This document shows, piece after piece, positions 23,920 through 34,077 of a DNA stretch of 64,000 bases; the stretch's first letter is position 1, and each line of letters opens with the position of its first letter. The stretch is from Adiantum capillus-veneris. Lineage: Eukaryota > Streptophyta > Polypodiopsida > Polypodiales > Pteridaceae. The notes beneath the pieces are model-generated. The model was not told the DNA's origin. It ran no database searches and saw nothing but the letters and a program-made list of their open reading frames with translations. Made by a program: the position numbers and the translations under genes. Location: contig CM043945.1 of NCBI GenBank assembly GCA_014529385.2, forward strand, positions 98,186,612 to 98,250,611, given 5' to 3'.

Positions 23920-25624
23920 CTCCTTTTGTGAGATCCATTGTACCAACTTCGCAAGTTTGTAGATTGTGTTACGGATGTCAAGAGACAGACATCCCTCAAT
24001 GGAAACCGGTAAAATAAACTGCAAAACACGTGTAGCAAGGATATTAAAGTATGTCCACACACGAATTTGTTACACAATTCTCACTATGATATACTCCACT
24101 ATGAACATACCTGACACATTTTATGCCAGTCGTGTGACTTCAAACCGGTAAGCTTTCCTTCTTTAGTAAAACACGTTCGGAGCGAGTGCATTACGCCGGT
24201 GGGGGTTCGCAAAGATCGAATGATCTCTTTTACTTTGCGTTCTTGGGCTCCTGTGAAAATCCATGGTGCTTTAGGGAGTTTTATCGATCCATTGGACGCT
24301 GTTTGCGGCCAATATTGCTCCATACGATCCACATTTCTAAGGTCAGCTCTGGCTCCCAAAGTATCTTTCTTGCCGGTCAGATGGTCCCATAGTAGATTAC
24401 CCACATTCTTGAATATGTGCATTGGATCGAGCAAGTGATTGATCATGAGTCGGAGCAAGTATGGTAACTCGTACCATAGAGATAGTCTCTTCATCCCTGG
24501 GGGCAATCCGTCATCACACATCTCCTTCTGCTCTAACCATGCTTGTGCAGACATCCTTGGTGGCTCTCTTCCCAAAAATCCATCGCGTAACACATGATTC
24601 TCTGGAAGATACGCTTGATGACCTTCGTAGATTTGCTTCTTCAGTGAGGGCGCCCTACATGCATTCAGTCTAGGTCCACATGTGACACATGCTCTGTATC
24701 CGCTTGTTTGAAGCCCTTCATGTATACACATGATAATGGAGCAACTTGAGAAAAAGCAAGATTTACAGTGTCTAAGTGAGGAGTGTAAATAGATCACATG
24801 AGCATTCTGTTAGTCTGGGATAGTCATGCATGGTCCACATTAGAACGGGCTTAAAAATTGCCTCGTTGGGAATGTGGTCTGCATGATCATCCCCTGAGCT
24901 GTCAGAGGCTACATCTTGTGGCCTCACATATGCTGCTTGACCAAAGCGCCTGCGAACACGTCTATTGGGTTGCAAGATTGCTGCCTGTTGGCGAGCGTCA
25001 GAGTCCGATGAGTTATTATTGGCAACAACTCGATCTATAATAGATGGATCGAACTCGCCGAGTTCGCGAACGTGCTGCAACGAAATGCGTCTTGTCCGTC
25101 GCACAGCATGCTTGCAATGGTTACAAGGACATAAGAACCTCATTGAGAAATAGGTGTTTCGGTTGGACGGCCCCACATCCTCGTCACTACTCATAATGAG
25201 GGCAAACATCTTATAACCTGGACAACAAATTTAATCTTCTATTGACATTCTTCGTCTATTATCTCTCTCTCTCTCTCTCTCTCTCTTTGTTCACATTGTA
25301 AACTACCTCACATTCTCTAGTCATGTCCAATCCCTGCACACCTCGGTCTAGAGGTGCACGGAGATCAGAACCACATGGTTATAATCTCTTCTTTATTGGT
25401 CAATGCCTATATTTGTGGGTACAAGAAATCTACACACCCACGTCTACATGATACTGCATGTAGTGGACAAAACCCCTTTGCCTCTTCTCTAGCTGTAGCA
25501 TTTCACAGCATCTTAACATCTTTTCATAGTAGATCTTTATTTGTAGCATGCAGGTACGTCATTCTTGCTATGTAGATGATGTCTGCTCAAGGCACTTAAT
25601 TCTTATTCTAGATTTGACGGGATG

Positions 25625-25625
25625 T

Positions 25626-25658
<33 letters not shown>

Positions 25659-26730
25659 CCCTTGGAATCATCATCTTGCATCACTAATTTCTATGTATGC
25701 TCAATCTGCTCTTCCATTAGCTGAACATGACAGCTTATTGTATGGTAGCAGTAGTCGAACATGTAGGTGGAATTGCTGGTCCGCATGGACTGTAGAGATT
25801 ATGAGTGCAGGAAATTTTCTTGCCGTTTTCTCACCATTTCTTCTAACTTTATCTTAAACGATTTCCTCGCCATTTCTTCTAACCTTAAATAACCTAAATC
25901 TAATTTAATAAAACATATATAAACCTAAATTAGTAAACCTAAATCTAATCTAATTTAACTTAAATAAACCTAAATCTAATTTAACGTAAGTCTACATCTA
26001 ACCTAATCTTTAACGTCTTTTGGGATAGTTTCCTACGACATTAAAACTCTCTTCTTCTTGTGTGTGTGTGTGTGTGTGCCAATAAAAAGAGAAAATTGGT
26101 ATAACCTTTCTATCACCCAAGTGTGGTAGATTGGTTATGCCATTTTCCTCTTGAATAACAAGTCTTGGTTTCAACTCCTCGTCCGGCTAGATTTTTAGGT
26201 CTCTTTAATTAGTTTCCTACGATGTTAAATTAAACTCTCTTCTTCTCAGGTGTGTGTGCACGCCAATAAAAAAAGGAGAAAAATGGTATAACTTTTCTAT
26301 CACCGAAGTGTGATAGATTGGTTATGCCATTTCCCTTATGAATAACATGTCTTGAGTTCAACTCCTGTCGACTAGATCTTTAAGGTCTCTTGGGATACTC
26401 TCCTACGATGTTAAGACTCTCTTATTCTTCTTCTTTTCTCTGTCTCTCTCTCTCTCTCTCTCTCTTTGTTTTATATATATATATCTCTCTTTCTTTGTTT
26501 TCCTCTCTCAATGTGTGTGCATTCTTTGATTATGCATGTGTGTGTGCGTGTTTTTGGTTTATGCATACTCTCTCTCTCTTTTCCTCTCTCAATGTGTGTG
26601 TGCTTTCTTTGATTATGCATGTGTGTGTGCACGTTTTTGGTTTATGCATGCTCTCTCTCTTTTCCTCTCTCAATGTGTGTGTGCTTTGTTTGTGTATGCA
26701 TGTGTGTGTGCGTTTTTTGTTTATGCTTGT

Positions 26731-26800
<70 letters not shown>

Positions 26801-27060
26801 AAAAACACAATGTGTGTGTGTGTGTGTGTGTGAAAGAGAGGGAGAGAGAAAGAGGGGAAGGGACCATGAGAGTGAGGAGAGGGAAGGAGCATACCTGGCT
26901 CTCCTTCCTCTCCTCGTGTGTGTGTGTGAGAGAGAGAGAGAGAAGGAGAGAGAAAGAGGGGAAGGGAATATGAGAGTGAGCAGAGGGAAGGAGCATACCT
27001 GGCTCTTCTTCCTCTCCTCATGTGTGTGTGTGGAGAAGAAAGAGAGAGAGAGAGGGAGAG
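25625..27060. repeat. GT/CT/GA microsatellite cluster in CACTA-2 5' region
   Basis: GT (25625-25658), CT (about 26730-26792) and repeated GTGTGTG/GAGAGA blocks lie between the right end of CACTA-2 and its transposase start. Two or three ~90-bp direct repeats are visible at 26510-26720 and 26830-27050. No gene is supported here. Confidence 0.85.
26080..26425 (+). repeat. Two tandem SINE-like repeats (~190-bp unit)
   Basis: Two diverged copies (about 26080-26250 and 26270-26425) share GATTGGTTATGCCATTT, then GTTCAACTCC, then TTTCCTACGATGTTAA and a short pyrimidine stretch. The first motif resembles a tRNA-type A box and the second a B box, about 35 bp apart. Another partial copy lies at 63700-63785. 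They may be tRNA-derived SINEs. Because they sit in the 5' untranslated part of CACTA-2, a simple internal tandem repeat is the alternative. Confidence 0.4.
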
Positions 27061-27149
27061 CCTTACCTTGCTTCCTTGAGCACGAGTCGAAAACTCAGAT
27101 CTGAGATCTAAGTTTTCAGACGATCTCGGTTATTTTTTTAGCCCTGTCG

Positions 27150-27386
27150 GAGTCGCTATATGCGCCACTATAGGCGTCGCTATGTTACTTGTAACATAGC
27201 GATGCCTATAGCGATGCCGTGCATTTTCATTTTTGAGCATCGCACTATGAGCGTCGCTAATGTTAAGCATGGCTTATAGCGTAGCTTGCAAACATATTGC
27301 CAATTTCCGCGCCAATTTTGTATTCTCATAGCATAGTCCAATTGCGGGCACAAATAATCGACCTTGTCGAATTATACAATGTAGTG
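27150..27386. repeat. Right subterminal repeats and terminus of CACTA-2
   Basis: Copies of GTCGCTATATGCG, GGCGTCGCTATG and TAGCGATGCC in both orientations (27150-27290) match the CACTA-1 and left CACTA-2 ends. The proposed terminus CAATGTAGTG (27377-27386) shares only CACTACA with the left TIR. Confidence 0.65.
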
Positions 27387-29057
27387 AAAAACAAAACATA
27401 AAAAATTTCTTGAAAAATATGTACCTCGTATTTTCTTGGATTGATTAACGGAGACGAATCCTTGCTCCAGTGAAAACAAGCCCTAACAATTTGCTTGACA
27501 GCTTCTTGAAATGGTCCTTAATGGTTGGTCCTCTCGAGCACCTGCTGCCTCCTTCATCAAGATTAGCAACAGGCTATTCCAATCTCCATAAGATTCTCCA
27601 GCACTACCATGCCCTAACCATTGCCAAGATACTCCTTACTATTTTGCAATTTTGCAGGCTGTGACAAATGGTCGGGCATGCCGAGCACTTTTGCCTGCTT
27701 TTCCAATGGAAAATAAGCGAGAAATAAATTTGCATGACAAAATACAGGCCTTGCCTACGCTTGCCTTATTGTAGCTAAAACTCGTCCTAGGTATACTAGG
27801 AAATGTTCATACCATATAGTTATAAAAATGTCTCCAATGGATAGTTTCCTAGCCTACTCCAGATTCTAGCAGTACAAAAATGAAAGCCTTGCTTGGGACA
27901 TTTCCCTTGTAGATATGTACATGCCATGCATGATAAGAAGCTGCAAGGGCTAACTCTGGAGTGTTGTATCTAACACAACAGTTTTGTATACACTTAATGA
28001 GACTTGCTCAACGATTAGAACAACACCTTGGAGACCAAGTGTCGTGCTCCAGTATAACAGTTGACAACTGCATACTAAGAACTAATTAAACAAGAAAAGC
28101 GCAACAAATATTCATACCTTGTCTTTGAAGAAAACTTGAACCGTTGATGGGTGTGCTCTATCAAGGCACTCAGTAGAAGCCATGCTTCTGATCGAGATTG
28201 TGGGTACTCAAGTCGTGCTTGATGCAGGCTTGCAACTAATAATTGGCCCTTGTTAATCATGCGACTCGACTTGTCGTGCCATCGATCTTTTGCATGATGC
28301 ATGAGCATGTATGCTAAACTTTTCGTATCCTTGCAGATGTTCCCTGCCGCCTTGGATTTGTAACCATGTTCCCTACCATGGTAGGTTGTACCCTTGCCGA
28401 TCAATACGTCTATGATCCTCGAATCAATAGCAATATTGCGAAAGTTGAGGTTGTGAAAGTGGAGGGATGTGAGAAAATCGCCCAAAAAACCCCAAAAACC
28501 AGGTCGAGTTTGCATGTCAACTGGTTGTGTATAGCCTTGCCGATGGTGCAGCGAAGCTTGTATGAGGTGCATGCATGCCGTTCTTTTCCCATGTGGCGGT
28601 CAACCCGGGCATGCCTTACTTGAGGCGGCCCCCTTGGGTGAGACATCCCCCTTGTGTGGAAAAACATAATGAAAAATAAAAATAAAAACTCTCACCTTGG
28701 CTACAACGGCAGCGTCTGCTGCGCAAGGAGCAAAATCCATCAACCCTCGCGCTACGTCGGGTTTCTTGACCCACTCCAAAAACGAGAAACACTATTCGCT
28801 GCTCCCTGGCGAATCCATCAAGCCCAAGATGGATCAGTTTTGTGCAGGTCAAAATTCGGCCCCATCTATGTGCAAGAGTCGCTTCCCATGGCCTTGCTTC
28901 TTGTGTCGACCTTCATCCTCTTCGGGCAAGCAGTCGCTCCCACGGATTTGCTTCTTCACACGGCCTCCCCGGGCTCCAAGCCCTCCAAGAGATAGAGAGA
29001 TTTGGGAAAAGAAAGAGAGAGAGACCATGCTTCTTCGTTGCATGCTTCACAAGGGAG

Positions 29058-29131
<74 letters not shown>

Positions 29132-29194
29132 GGAGAGAAGGCCATGCTTCTTCCCCTCCTCCATGGTTGCTCCCTCCTTGAGCTCTGATACTAC
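27387..29194 (-). other. 5' internal half of LTR-1, with unrecognised ORF
   Basis: This half follows the 5' LTR on the minus strand and aligns in pieces with 48014-49750 (LTR-2) and 32693-33931 (LTR-3 fragment). A minus-strand frame of 165 codons (28572-28075) includes QLLVASLHQARLEY and SEAWLLLSALIEHTHQRF. A related but broken stretch is visible near 48660-48760. I recognise no retroviral domain; it could be a diverged gag or captured host exons. A long (GA)n tract lies at 29060-29128. Confidence 0.5.
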
Positions 29195-29339
29195 TGAAAG
29201 GGCAAGGGAACTAAAACATGCTCATCACCACCCAGCCATGCCCTATATAGGCCCTTGGCCTTCTAAATATAGGGACCCCCTTGACTACATGTCCGTCCTG
29301 GCCCTTGGTCGTGCCTGGTCCTACCATTGTCCTGAGACA
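29195..29339 (-). repeat. 5' LTR of LTR-1
   Basis: It matches 472-614. The primer site on its internal side (29182-29193) is the reverse complement of TAGTATCAGAGC. CACAC follows as target duplication. Confidence 0.8.
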
Positions 29340-29360
29340 CACACACACACGGACGAGGCA

Positions 29361-29428
<68 letters not shown>
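29340..29428. repeat. (CA)n microsatellite
   Basis: CA repeat, interrupted once at about 29351-29366. It is the right-hand remainder of the tract into which LTR-1 inserted. Confidence 0.9.
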
Positions 29429-29430
<2 letters not shown>

Positions 29431-29659
29431 GAGGAGGCAAGCAAACGTTGGTGGCAACAGAGTAACAAAGGAGCGTTGACGACAACGACGGAGACTCTTT
29501 TGTTGGGGACAAGAGGTGGCAAAGGAGCATTGGCGACGGCGGCAGCTCTTTTGTTGGCGGCAAGAGGCGACAAGGAGACACACAAAATACAACGATGTAA
29601 GTGCACTTATTTTCTTTTTTTGATATGCATTTTGTTTTAAATTAATGTCCATTTCCGCT

Positions 29660-30830
29660 TGTTTTAAATTTAATGGGCAACCCATTTCATGAAAATAGGC
29701 ATGCCAAAACCCCTCCAATAGAGGGGAGAGGGGTTTTGGAATGCCTATTTGCATGCAATGGGCTCCCCAAAGGGGCTGCCCATTGCATGCAAATAGGCAT
29801 GCCAAAACCCCTCTAATAGAGGGGCAAAACACATGCCAAAATGGTACGAGTTTGCCCCCTCTATTAGAGGGGTTTTGGCATGACTATTTGCATGCAATGG
29901 GATCCCCAAACGGAATGCACATTGCATGCAAATAGGCATGCCAAAACCCCTCTAATACAGGGACCAAATGCACGAGTTTTGGCATGAGTTTAGAGGGGCC
30001 AAACTGGTAGCCCAAAACCCCTATAATTGGTCAAGGTAAAGGCTCATGTGAGCCGATGGTTTGTCCCCCATGCTCTTTTCTTTTGCCTCCCCCCTTCAAT
30101 GTCCAAAAATCGTAGCAAACGACATGAGTTTGGGCAGCCCGTTTAATTAGGGAGCCCATTGCATGCAAATAGTCATGCCAAAACCCCTCTAATAGAGGGG
30201 CCAAAATCATGCCAAAACAGCATGAGTTTGGCCCTTATATTAGAGGTTTTTGGCATGAGTTTGGCTCCCATTTTGGCATGAGTTTGGCCCCTCTATTAGA
30301 GGCGGTTTGGCATGCCTATTTGCATGCAAGGGGCTCCCCAAACGAGCTGCCCATTGCATGCAAATAGGCACGCCCCTCGAATAGAGAGGCCAAACGCATG
30401 AGTTTAGAGGGGCCAAACTAGTAGCCGAGAACCCCTCTAATTGGTCAAGGTAAAGGCTCATGTGAACCCATGGGTTGTCCCCCATGCTCATGTTTTTTCG
30501 GCCTCCCCCCTTCAATGTCCAAAACCCCTAGGAAACGGCATGAATTTGAACCCCGTACAAACATCATGAGTTTGGTCCCTATATTAGAGGGGTTTTGGCA
30601 TGCCTATTTGTATGCACTGGGATCCCCAAATGGGCTGACCATTGCATGCAAATAGGCATGGCAAAACCCCTCTAATAGAGGGGCCAAACTCATGCCATTT
30701 GCTAGGGTTTTTTCCCTTGTATTAGAGGGGTTTTGGCATGCCTATTTACATGAAATGGGCAGCCCGTCTGGGTTGCCCATTGCATGCAAATAGGCATGCC
30801 AAAACCCCTCTAATAGAGTGTCCAAACTCA
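29660..30830. repeat. Array of ~100-bp palindromes within ~400-bp tandem units
   Basis: Arms of the form CCCCTCTATTAGAGGGG plus GGCATGCCTATTTGCATGCAAT occur again and again in both orientations. They form near-perfect hairpins centred near 29730, 29772, 29910, 30340, 30625 and 30770. Between hairpins, a ~130-bp spacer with AATTGGTCAAGGTAAAGGCT is repeated (about 29985-30115 and 30393-30530), so the array also has a tandem period of about 400 bp. There is no gene. No known element family comes to mind; a foldback transposon or locally amplified MITE is likeliest. Confidence 0.85.
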
Positions 30831-31081
30831 TGCCGTTTGCTAGGGGGTTTTTTCCCCCTCACCCTCATACATGCCCTTGCTGGCCCCCACTACCTTTCCT
30901 TCACCCTTTCTCTCGGCACCCCCCACTACATTTCCTTCACCCTATCCCTCGGTCCCTGCTACTACATTTCCTTCACAATTTCCCTCGGCACCCTCTTCTA
31001 CTATTCCCTCGCATCAACCCTCCCTGCTTCGACCATCAAGCCATCCTAGCCCTCGTGGTTGTTGATCTTCTTTAGGGAAAA

Positions 31082-32122
31082 GTGAGCGATGTAGTTCGCG
31101 TGGTTTTGGGGGTCGACGAGAATCCACTGATAGCTAGCGGATACGAGGATTGGGGGGAGGCTCTTGTTTCAATGCTTGATTTGGAGGAGGTGGAGGAGGA
31201 TCGTCCACTGACTTGCCAGATCCGGGGTATAGTTTTGATGTGGACATTCCAGATGCCGATGATGATGGCCTATACTATAGGTGTCATCGAGACGGTGCCC
31301 TTGACCTTAGCACAAACAATGGCAAGCGCTTCCACAATCACTTGAAGACCTTGATCCATTCTACGTACATTAATTGATTCATAGTCTGGGAGCAAGAAAA
31401 TCCTCAGTACCTGCAATATATTTTTGATACAATGTGGGTGCGGTTTCCTAATCCCCAGGGCCAATCTTTTACTATGTAGTGGATGGAAGGTTTTATCAAG
31501 ACCTTCCTTTGTAATAAATGGTCCACCATTCCCAAGGCCGCTAAACAACAATTCCAACACCCCAATCTCCAAAAAGGGGTGCCAATATGCATGATGCAGA
31601 GTGGGAGTTTGCTCTCCCAGAGAGAGACATTGGATTAACAGAGGCAAGCAAGGGCAGGACAACAAGCTCACAGTTGAGGTTCTGGCAGAAAGGACATCTA
31701 GAAGGACAAAGTGGTAAGTAACATTTTTCGTTTTTATTTGAACCATAATCTTGATGTAAACTATTATAAATAATTCTTAATATGCAGGCAAACATCATAG
31801 GACATTGAGTGTCAAGGGAGGTGGTGAAGTATCAAAAATGCAACGATGAAAACAGTACCTATCTATGGATGCTCCAACAAGGCCACATCAATCAAGCACA
31901 GTTCAATGCTTTCATCGACACCTTGACCACTATGCAAGTACAAAGTCAACCTAACTAATTAATTATTTTGTTGTTTACTTATTTAATGTTTACTAATTTA
32001 TGTGGTTTGCTTTCTTATTTGTGTAGAATCAAAGAGGTGGCGCTAACGAGGGCGAGGACGACGAGGGTGGTCAGGGTGGCGAGGACGACGAGGGATACCA
32101 GGGTGATGATGAGGGTTACTAA
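31082..32122 (+). pseudogene. Decayed TNPA-like (plant transposase) gene, CACTA-3
   Basis: The plus strand has the remains of a spliced gene. A Gly/Ser-rich stretch leads to SFDVDIPDADDDGLYYR, then W-rich blocks with stops, including WSTIPKAAKQQFQ. A GTAAGT donor near 31711 and a CAG near 31788 could bound an intron. LQQGHINQAQFNAF follows, and a last exon from 32027 encodes an acidic Gly/Glu/Asp tail ending at 32122. The domain order and the CACTA-type terminus 570 bp downstream suggest a TNPA-like gene. The match is weak and several stops are present. Confidence 0.4.
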
Positions 32123-32469
32123 CCTACTAACACAATCTCCTCACATTTTGAATGCCTGGCCAAGAGCCCTTGTACAACATAATCCCCTCACATTTTGAGC
32201 CGATCAAGAGCCCTTGTAAATATTTCACTTTTATTTTGGTGGATGTCGGCCAAAAGGCCTTGTATACATTTTGCGAACTCGCAATCAATATAAAGAATTT
32301 TGTCAATAAAATATTTTTAAGTTTCTTGTGTTTCAAAAATTGTATGGTATTGTTAATCTTAAATAATAAATAAATGTGATATTTATATTAAAAAAATTAT
32401 CCAAGGATCTTTGGATGATGCAAAGTCTTCACACATGGGGACTTGAATCATCCGATATCCTTGGATACT

Positions 32470-32692
32470 TTTTGTTAATAAATTTCATGGAGGATATCAA
32501 CACGGCAATCGTCATGGCAATCAGCGCGGTAGTTCTTGACAGCATACCCGCACTGATACCCTCAATCATTGCCGTGAGTTGATAGCCACGCTACCAGTGG
32601 CGGTGATACCGTGTACCCACTTGTTTCTCTCTCTTGAAACGCTTGTTGATGCACGGCTATTCCAGAGGCATTCAACCCCCTTTCTTATAGTG
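32470..32692. repeat. CACTA-3 subterminal repeats and right terminus
   Basis: Copies of CGGCAATCG, GGCAATCAGCGCGG, TTGCCGTGA and TAGCCACGCTACC end with TTTCTTATAGTG at 32692, the inverse of CACTATAAGAAA, a standard CACTA terminus. The DNA after it belongs to the LTR-3 fragment. Confidence 0.6.
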
Positions 32693-33549
32693 AATCTACA
32701 ACAAATGGTCGTCCATACGGATCCGGAGTAGTCGGCCATGCCGAGTACCTTTGCCGCAAGTCTAGCAATAAGCAGTGCCGATCTCCTTGAGATGCCATAA
32801 CATTACAAATTTTCCATGCCTTTGCATGATACAACTTATTAGACCACATGCGTTTGCATGATATAGCTTAGTAGCCCAACTTTGGATGCTATCCTTGGTG
32901 TTAAATACCTGTGCCCACTGTTGAGGGGAAAATATCAAATGAAAGAATTGTCGTACTTTCCCTTGCCGAGCAAGGCAACCTTTGCTTTTCATGCTGAAAA
33001 TACGAGGAGATTTGCAAGATTACATGAATTTAGGACTTAAAACCTTTAAAGTAACTTTCTTACCGACTCTTACGATAATGTATGTCATAGCATCCCCAAA
33101 TCCGATGTATTGGCTCGTAGCCTTGCTGTGTTTGTGAGGCCATATTCTTGGATTACTCCCCTACTATGAATGCATAATCCTCTTGGGAAGTTTGAGAGAA
33201 ATCCATTTTGGTAGCCTCTCGATGACAAGTGTTCGTGACGAGGCGGACCTTGCATGCGGCTCTTTGCTAATTCTTGGCTGCAACTCGGGCCACCGAATAG
33301 ATTCAACTTGACTCAAAATTTCTAAATAATCCCATAAATATGATTACCTTCAATCCATAACTTTTGATTGATAACACTCTGGATGCTTGGCTTTGATGTC
33401 CCAAGGAAAATACAAGGAAAGGCTGAGACCCGTGGGCACCTACCCTTAACTTAAAGTCTTCTTTTCCTAAGACCAAAGGTCTTTGGGCACATAGTGTGAA
33501 AAAAAACGAGCTTCAACCATGGCGATGGCGAGCAGGCTGCCGAGGGTGC

Positions 33550-33633
<84 letters not shown>

Positions 33634-34077
33634 GTTCTATTGCCTCTCGGGTTGAGCCTCTATGACAACTTGTCCTCCCCTCGGCATCGCGCTCTGTTTA
33701 AGCCCACCCTTGCGGAATTTGAGCGTGGTCAAAATCTCCCCCCCCACCCCCGCCCGTCCTCACAAGCGGCTCTACACACGGGCGCTTTCCCTGGCTTTGA
33801 CCTCTTTTGCTTAGCAGGGGATGTTCTCCATGGCCTTCTTCCGTGCCTTAGCTTTGCATGAGCATGCAACTTTGCATGAGAGGGTCCACAAACCCCTTGG
33901 CCCAAAATAGCTTATTAAGCTCTAATACTAGTGTAACACCCTAGGAGTGCCATGTATGAATCCTCGGCCCAACCTCCCTTTATAGCCACATGGCCCTAGG
34001 ATCCCTTTCCACTGACAGTCGGCCGTTGGCCGTTGGCCCGGTCCTTGACCTCCAGGGTTGTTGTCCTTGGCATGACA
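32693..34077 (-). mobile_element. LTR-3: 5' fragment of an LTR-1-like element
   Basis: A single LTR of about 146 bp (33932-34077, TG...CA) lies beside a degraded primer site on its internal side (minus strand CTAGTATTAGAGCTT). The internal sequence resembles the 5' parts of LTR-1 and LTR-2, for example GGCCATGCCGA with TTTGCCGCAAGTCTAG near 32735. It breaks off at the CACTA-3 terminus. A (GA)n tract fills 33551-33629. No coding frame is recognised. Confidence 0.6.

Larger units (their letters stand above)
17757..25209 (-). pseudogene. CACTA-2 transposase (tnp2 plus DUF4218), split by Copia
   Basis: The minus-strand gene starts at 25209 with the cysteine-rich transposase-associated segment (FLCPCNHCKHAV). 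An acidic stretch is followed directly by PVLMWTMHDYPRL, so the first half of tnp2 is deleted. After a short intron (about 24797-24712) come ACVTCGP, the GHQAYLPENHVLRD block and NHLLDPMHIFKNV of the second tnp2 half. DUF4218 begins after another intron near 24040 (SIEGCLSLDIRNTIYKL) and is cut at 23920 by Copia. It resumes in the same frame at 18428 and includes QVHLLVHIVDEV and an SVSLVYIGEWL block, up to a GT donor near 17757. The Copia target site lies inside the exon; this and the internal deletion inactivate the gene. Confidence 0.85.
3783..27386 (-). mobile_element. CACTA-2: CACTA transposon carrying two nested insertions
   Basis: The left terminus at 3783 reads CACTACAAGAGC and is followed by GCGTCGCTAT-type subterminal repeats to about 4010. 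The right terminus is assigned to 27386 (CACTACATTG on the minus strand), after similar repeats at 27150-27290. Homology of the host element LTR-1 with LTR-2 resumes at this point. Flanking trinucleotides are TAA and AAA, so the target duplication is imperfect. Genes run on the minus strand in the order transposase (tnp2 plus DUF4218), DUF4216 exons, TNPA-like. Removing the nested elements leaves about 7.3 kb, a normal CACTA size. The transposase carries deletions and frameshifts, so the element looks dead. Confidence 0.75.
472..29339 (-). mobile_element. LTR-1: LTR retrotransposon, outermost shell of the nest
   Basis: Two LTRs of about 143-145 bp bound this element, and both flanks carry CACAC as target duplication. 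Read on the minus strand, the 5' LTR is at 29195-29339. It is followed by a primer site (29182-29193) matching the initiator-Met tRNA type TRGTATCAGAGC. A purine tract (615-627) precedes the 3' LTR at 472-614. The internal part is split by CACTA-2; its halves 615-3782 and 27387-29194 add up to about 5 kb. They align in order with the halves of LTR-2 (47849-53338), with homology resuming close to both CACTA-2 ends. I see no reverse transcriptase or integrase, so it is probably non-autonomous. Confidence 0.75.

Noticed and set aside
29660-30830. CRISPR-like array
   Set aside because: Repeat units are long palindromes of irregular spacing with repeated rather than unique spacers, in plant nuclear DNA; no cas genes.
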